Assembly (NCBI GenBank): GCA_001643555.1
Contig: LXTH01000248.1
Coordinates: forward strand, 1 to 6,954
DNA length: 6,954 nt
From: Nitrospirae bacterium SPGG5
Lineage (GTDB): Bacteria; Nitrospirota; Nitrospiria; Nitrospirales; UBA8639
Direction of reading: 5' to 3'
The notes beneath the pieces are model-generated. The model worked only from the letters and a program-made list of their open reading frames with translations, did no database searches and had not been told where the DNA came from. Positions 5,976-6,954 of this stretch are shown here, piece after piece (the stretch's first letter is position 1; every line of letters starts with the position of its first letter). The position numbers were made by a program, and so were the translations under genes.

Positions 5976-6165
5976 AACGACTTCGGGCAGATTTTTGCCT
6001 GTGGGCAAAGGGAATCTATGTGTGTGACCTTCATAATGTTACGAATTTCTGAAACTTATCCTACATTCACACAGAAATATTTATGAGAAATCACAAAACT
6101 ATGGTACATTTTCGCTTCTTCTACCTGAGGTGGTGAAAATGGTCGGCTGGACTATCCCAGCTAAG

Positions 6166-6174
6166 AAGGGGGAG
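6166..6174 (+). promoter_or_regulatory. Strong Shine-Dalgarno of ppdK
   Basis: AAGGGGGAG ends seven bases before ATG 6182 and fixes the start of ppdK. The rest of the gap from 5976 holds a small hairpin (TTTGCC/GGCAAA, 5994-6009) without a T-tract and an AT-rich stretch at about 6030-6115 that probably carries the promoter, but no convincing -35/-10 pair stands out. Confidence 0.8.
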
Positions 6175-6181
6175 CCAACGC

Positions 6182-6954
6182 ATGCGGAACAAGAAGTACG
6201 TCTACTACTTCGGTGACGGCAAAGCCGAAGGGAAGGGCTCAATGAGAGAGCTCCTTGGCGGAAAAGGTGCTGGTCTTGCCGAAATGACCAACATGAACAT
6301 TTCCGTCCCGTCAGGGTTTACCATCACCACCGACGCCTGCCTCGAATATTTTCATTCCAAGAAAAAGTATCCAACGGGAATGTGGGATCAAACCCTCCAG
6401 GGATTGAAGCGCGTTGAACGGTCCATGAACGCTGGGTTTGGCGATTCAAAGAATCCCTTGCTCGTGTCGGTGCGTTCGGGGGCGCGTGCTTCCATGCCGG
6501 GCATGATGGATACGGTCTTAAATCTAGGGTTGAATTCTGTCACGGTGAAGGCGCTGGCCAACAAAACGAACAATCCGCGTTTCGCCATGGATGCCTATCG
6601 CCGATTTATTACGATGTTTGGATCTGTGGTTATGGACATCCATCGTGATAAATTTGAAGACGTATTGGATGAAACGAAACGGGCATTAGGCGTGACGAGC
6701 GATACCGATATTCCTGCCGAAGGTCTTGCCGAAATGACCAACATGAACATTTCCGTCCCGTCAGGGTTTACCATCACCACCGACGCCTGCCTCGAATATT
6801 TTCATTCCAAGAAAAAGTATCCAACGGGAATGTGGGATCAAACCCTCCAGGGATTGAAGCGCGTTGAACGGTCCATGAACGCTGGGTTTGGCGATTCAAA
6901 GAATCCCTTGCTCGTGTCGGTGCGTTCGGGGGCGCGTGCTTCCATGCCGGGCAT
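6182..6954 (+). CDS. ppdK: Pyruvate, phosphate dikinase, N-terminal part, with an internal repeat at the right edge
   Basis: PpdK interconverts pyruvate, ATP and phosphate with PEP, AMP and pyrophosphate; in autotrophs it supplies PEP for gluconeogenesis. The frame from ATG 6182 is open to the window edge (257 codons; the family has about 870-890). Residues 1-180 are the start of the N-terminal nucleotide-binding domain: KYVYYFGDG, LLGGKGAGLAEM (24-35), VPSGFTITT, LLVSVRSGARASMPGMMDTVLNLGLN, FAMDAYRRFITMFG and ALGVTSDTDIPAE. At residue 181 the sequence returns to residue 31 (GLAEMTNMN) and repeats exactly to residue 107 at the edge, which no normal PpdK does. The phosphohistidine and PEP domains lie outside the window. 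Up to residue 180 the gene looks intact; what follows is probably an assembly error. The nearest neighbour is the two-segment membrane protein gene. Confidence 0.93.
   Translation, partial: MRNKKYVYYFGDGKAEGKGSMRELLGGKGAGLAEMTNMNISVPSGFTITTDACLEYFHSKKKYPTGMWDQTLQGLKRVERSMNAGFGDSKNPLLVSVRSGARASMPGMMDTVLNLGLNSVTVKALANKTNNPRFAMDAYRRFITMFGSVVMDIHRDKFEDVLDETKRALGVTSDTDIPAEGLAEMTNMNISVPSGFTITTDACLEYFHSKKKYPTGMWDQTLQGLKRVERSMNAGFGDSKNPLLVSVRSGARASMPG
6272..6954 (+). repeat. Exact in-frame direct repeat in ppdK, 450-bp period, truncated by the edge
   Basis: Bases 6272-6504 recur without a single difference at 6722-6954, the last base of the window (233 bp). The offset of 450 bp is 150 codons, so the frame is kept. 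The bases just before the two copies differ (6271 T, 6721 A). The repeat is at least 233 bp long, because its second copy is cut by the edge. Confidence 0.97.

Noticed and set aside
5994..6009. Intrinsic terminator after the membrane protein gene
   Set aside because: TTTGCC and GGCAAA form only a 6-bp stem, and no T-tract follows on the plus strand.
1..6954. CRISPR array, tRNA or rRNA gene, transposase or phage genes
   Set aside because: I saw no regularly spaced repeats, no tRNA-like cloverleaf and no such coding region on either strand.

Overview
The window reads as an ordinary housekeeping stretch of a mid-GC Gram-negative bacterium, possibly a complete short metagenomic contig. Synteny of glyQ, glyS and ppdK, together with a small Ser/Gly-rich lipoprotein ending in a paired-Cys module, suggests Nitrospirota (Nitrospira-like). 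A deltaproteobacterial relative is the main alternative. This placement comes from memory of family sequences, not from a search.

Layout. The left third is on the minus strand: a small lipoprotein (1408-1704) with a good sigma70-type promoter and Shine-Dalgarno, then thiD (391-1197, HMP/HMP-phosphate kinase of thiamine synthesis), then the first 74 codons of an alpha/beta hydrolase running off the left edge (1-224). The right two thirds are on the plus strand: glyQ (2063-3079) and glyS (3090-5312), the two chains of the alpha2-beta2 glycyl-tRNA synthetase; a 151-residue protein with two membrane segments and no recognised family (5520-5975); and the start of ppdK (pyruvate, phosphate dikinase, 6182 to the right edge).

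Non-coding structure. Two large palindromes sit between genes. The element at 1838-2002 lies between the divergent lipoprotein and glyQ and has 37-nt terminal inverted repeats with concentric inner stems. The AT-rich element at 5361-5490 lies directly after glyS. Both look like dispersed intergenic palindromic elements. If the best candidate promoter is right, the first would lie wholly within the glyQ leader RNA. Smaller hairpins lie between the lipoprotein gene and thiD.

Oddities. GlyQ has a 51-residue Lys/Pro-rich C-terminal tail built on 24-bp tandem repeats, and GlyS begins with a similar low-complexity stretch. A near-invariant Glu in GlyQ is Asn. At the right edge, 233 bp of ppdK recur exactly, in frame and 450 bp downstream, running to the last base; this looks more like an assembly loop than a true duplication. 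The last 17 bases at the left edge also stop fitting the hydrolase family. I see no new defence, CRISPR, phage or biosynthetic system here.
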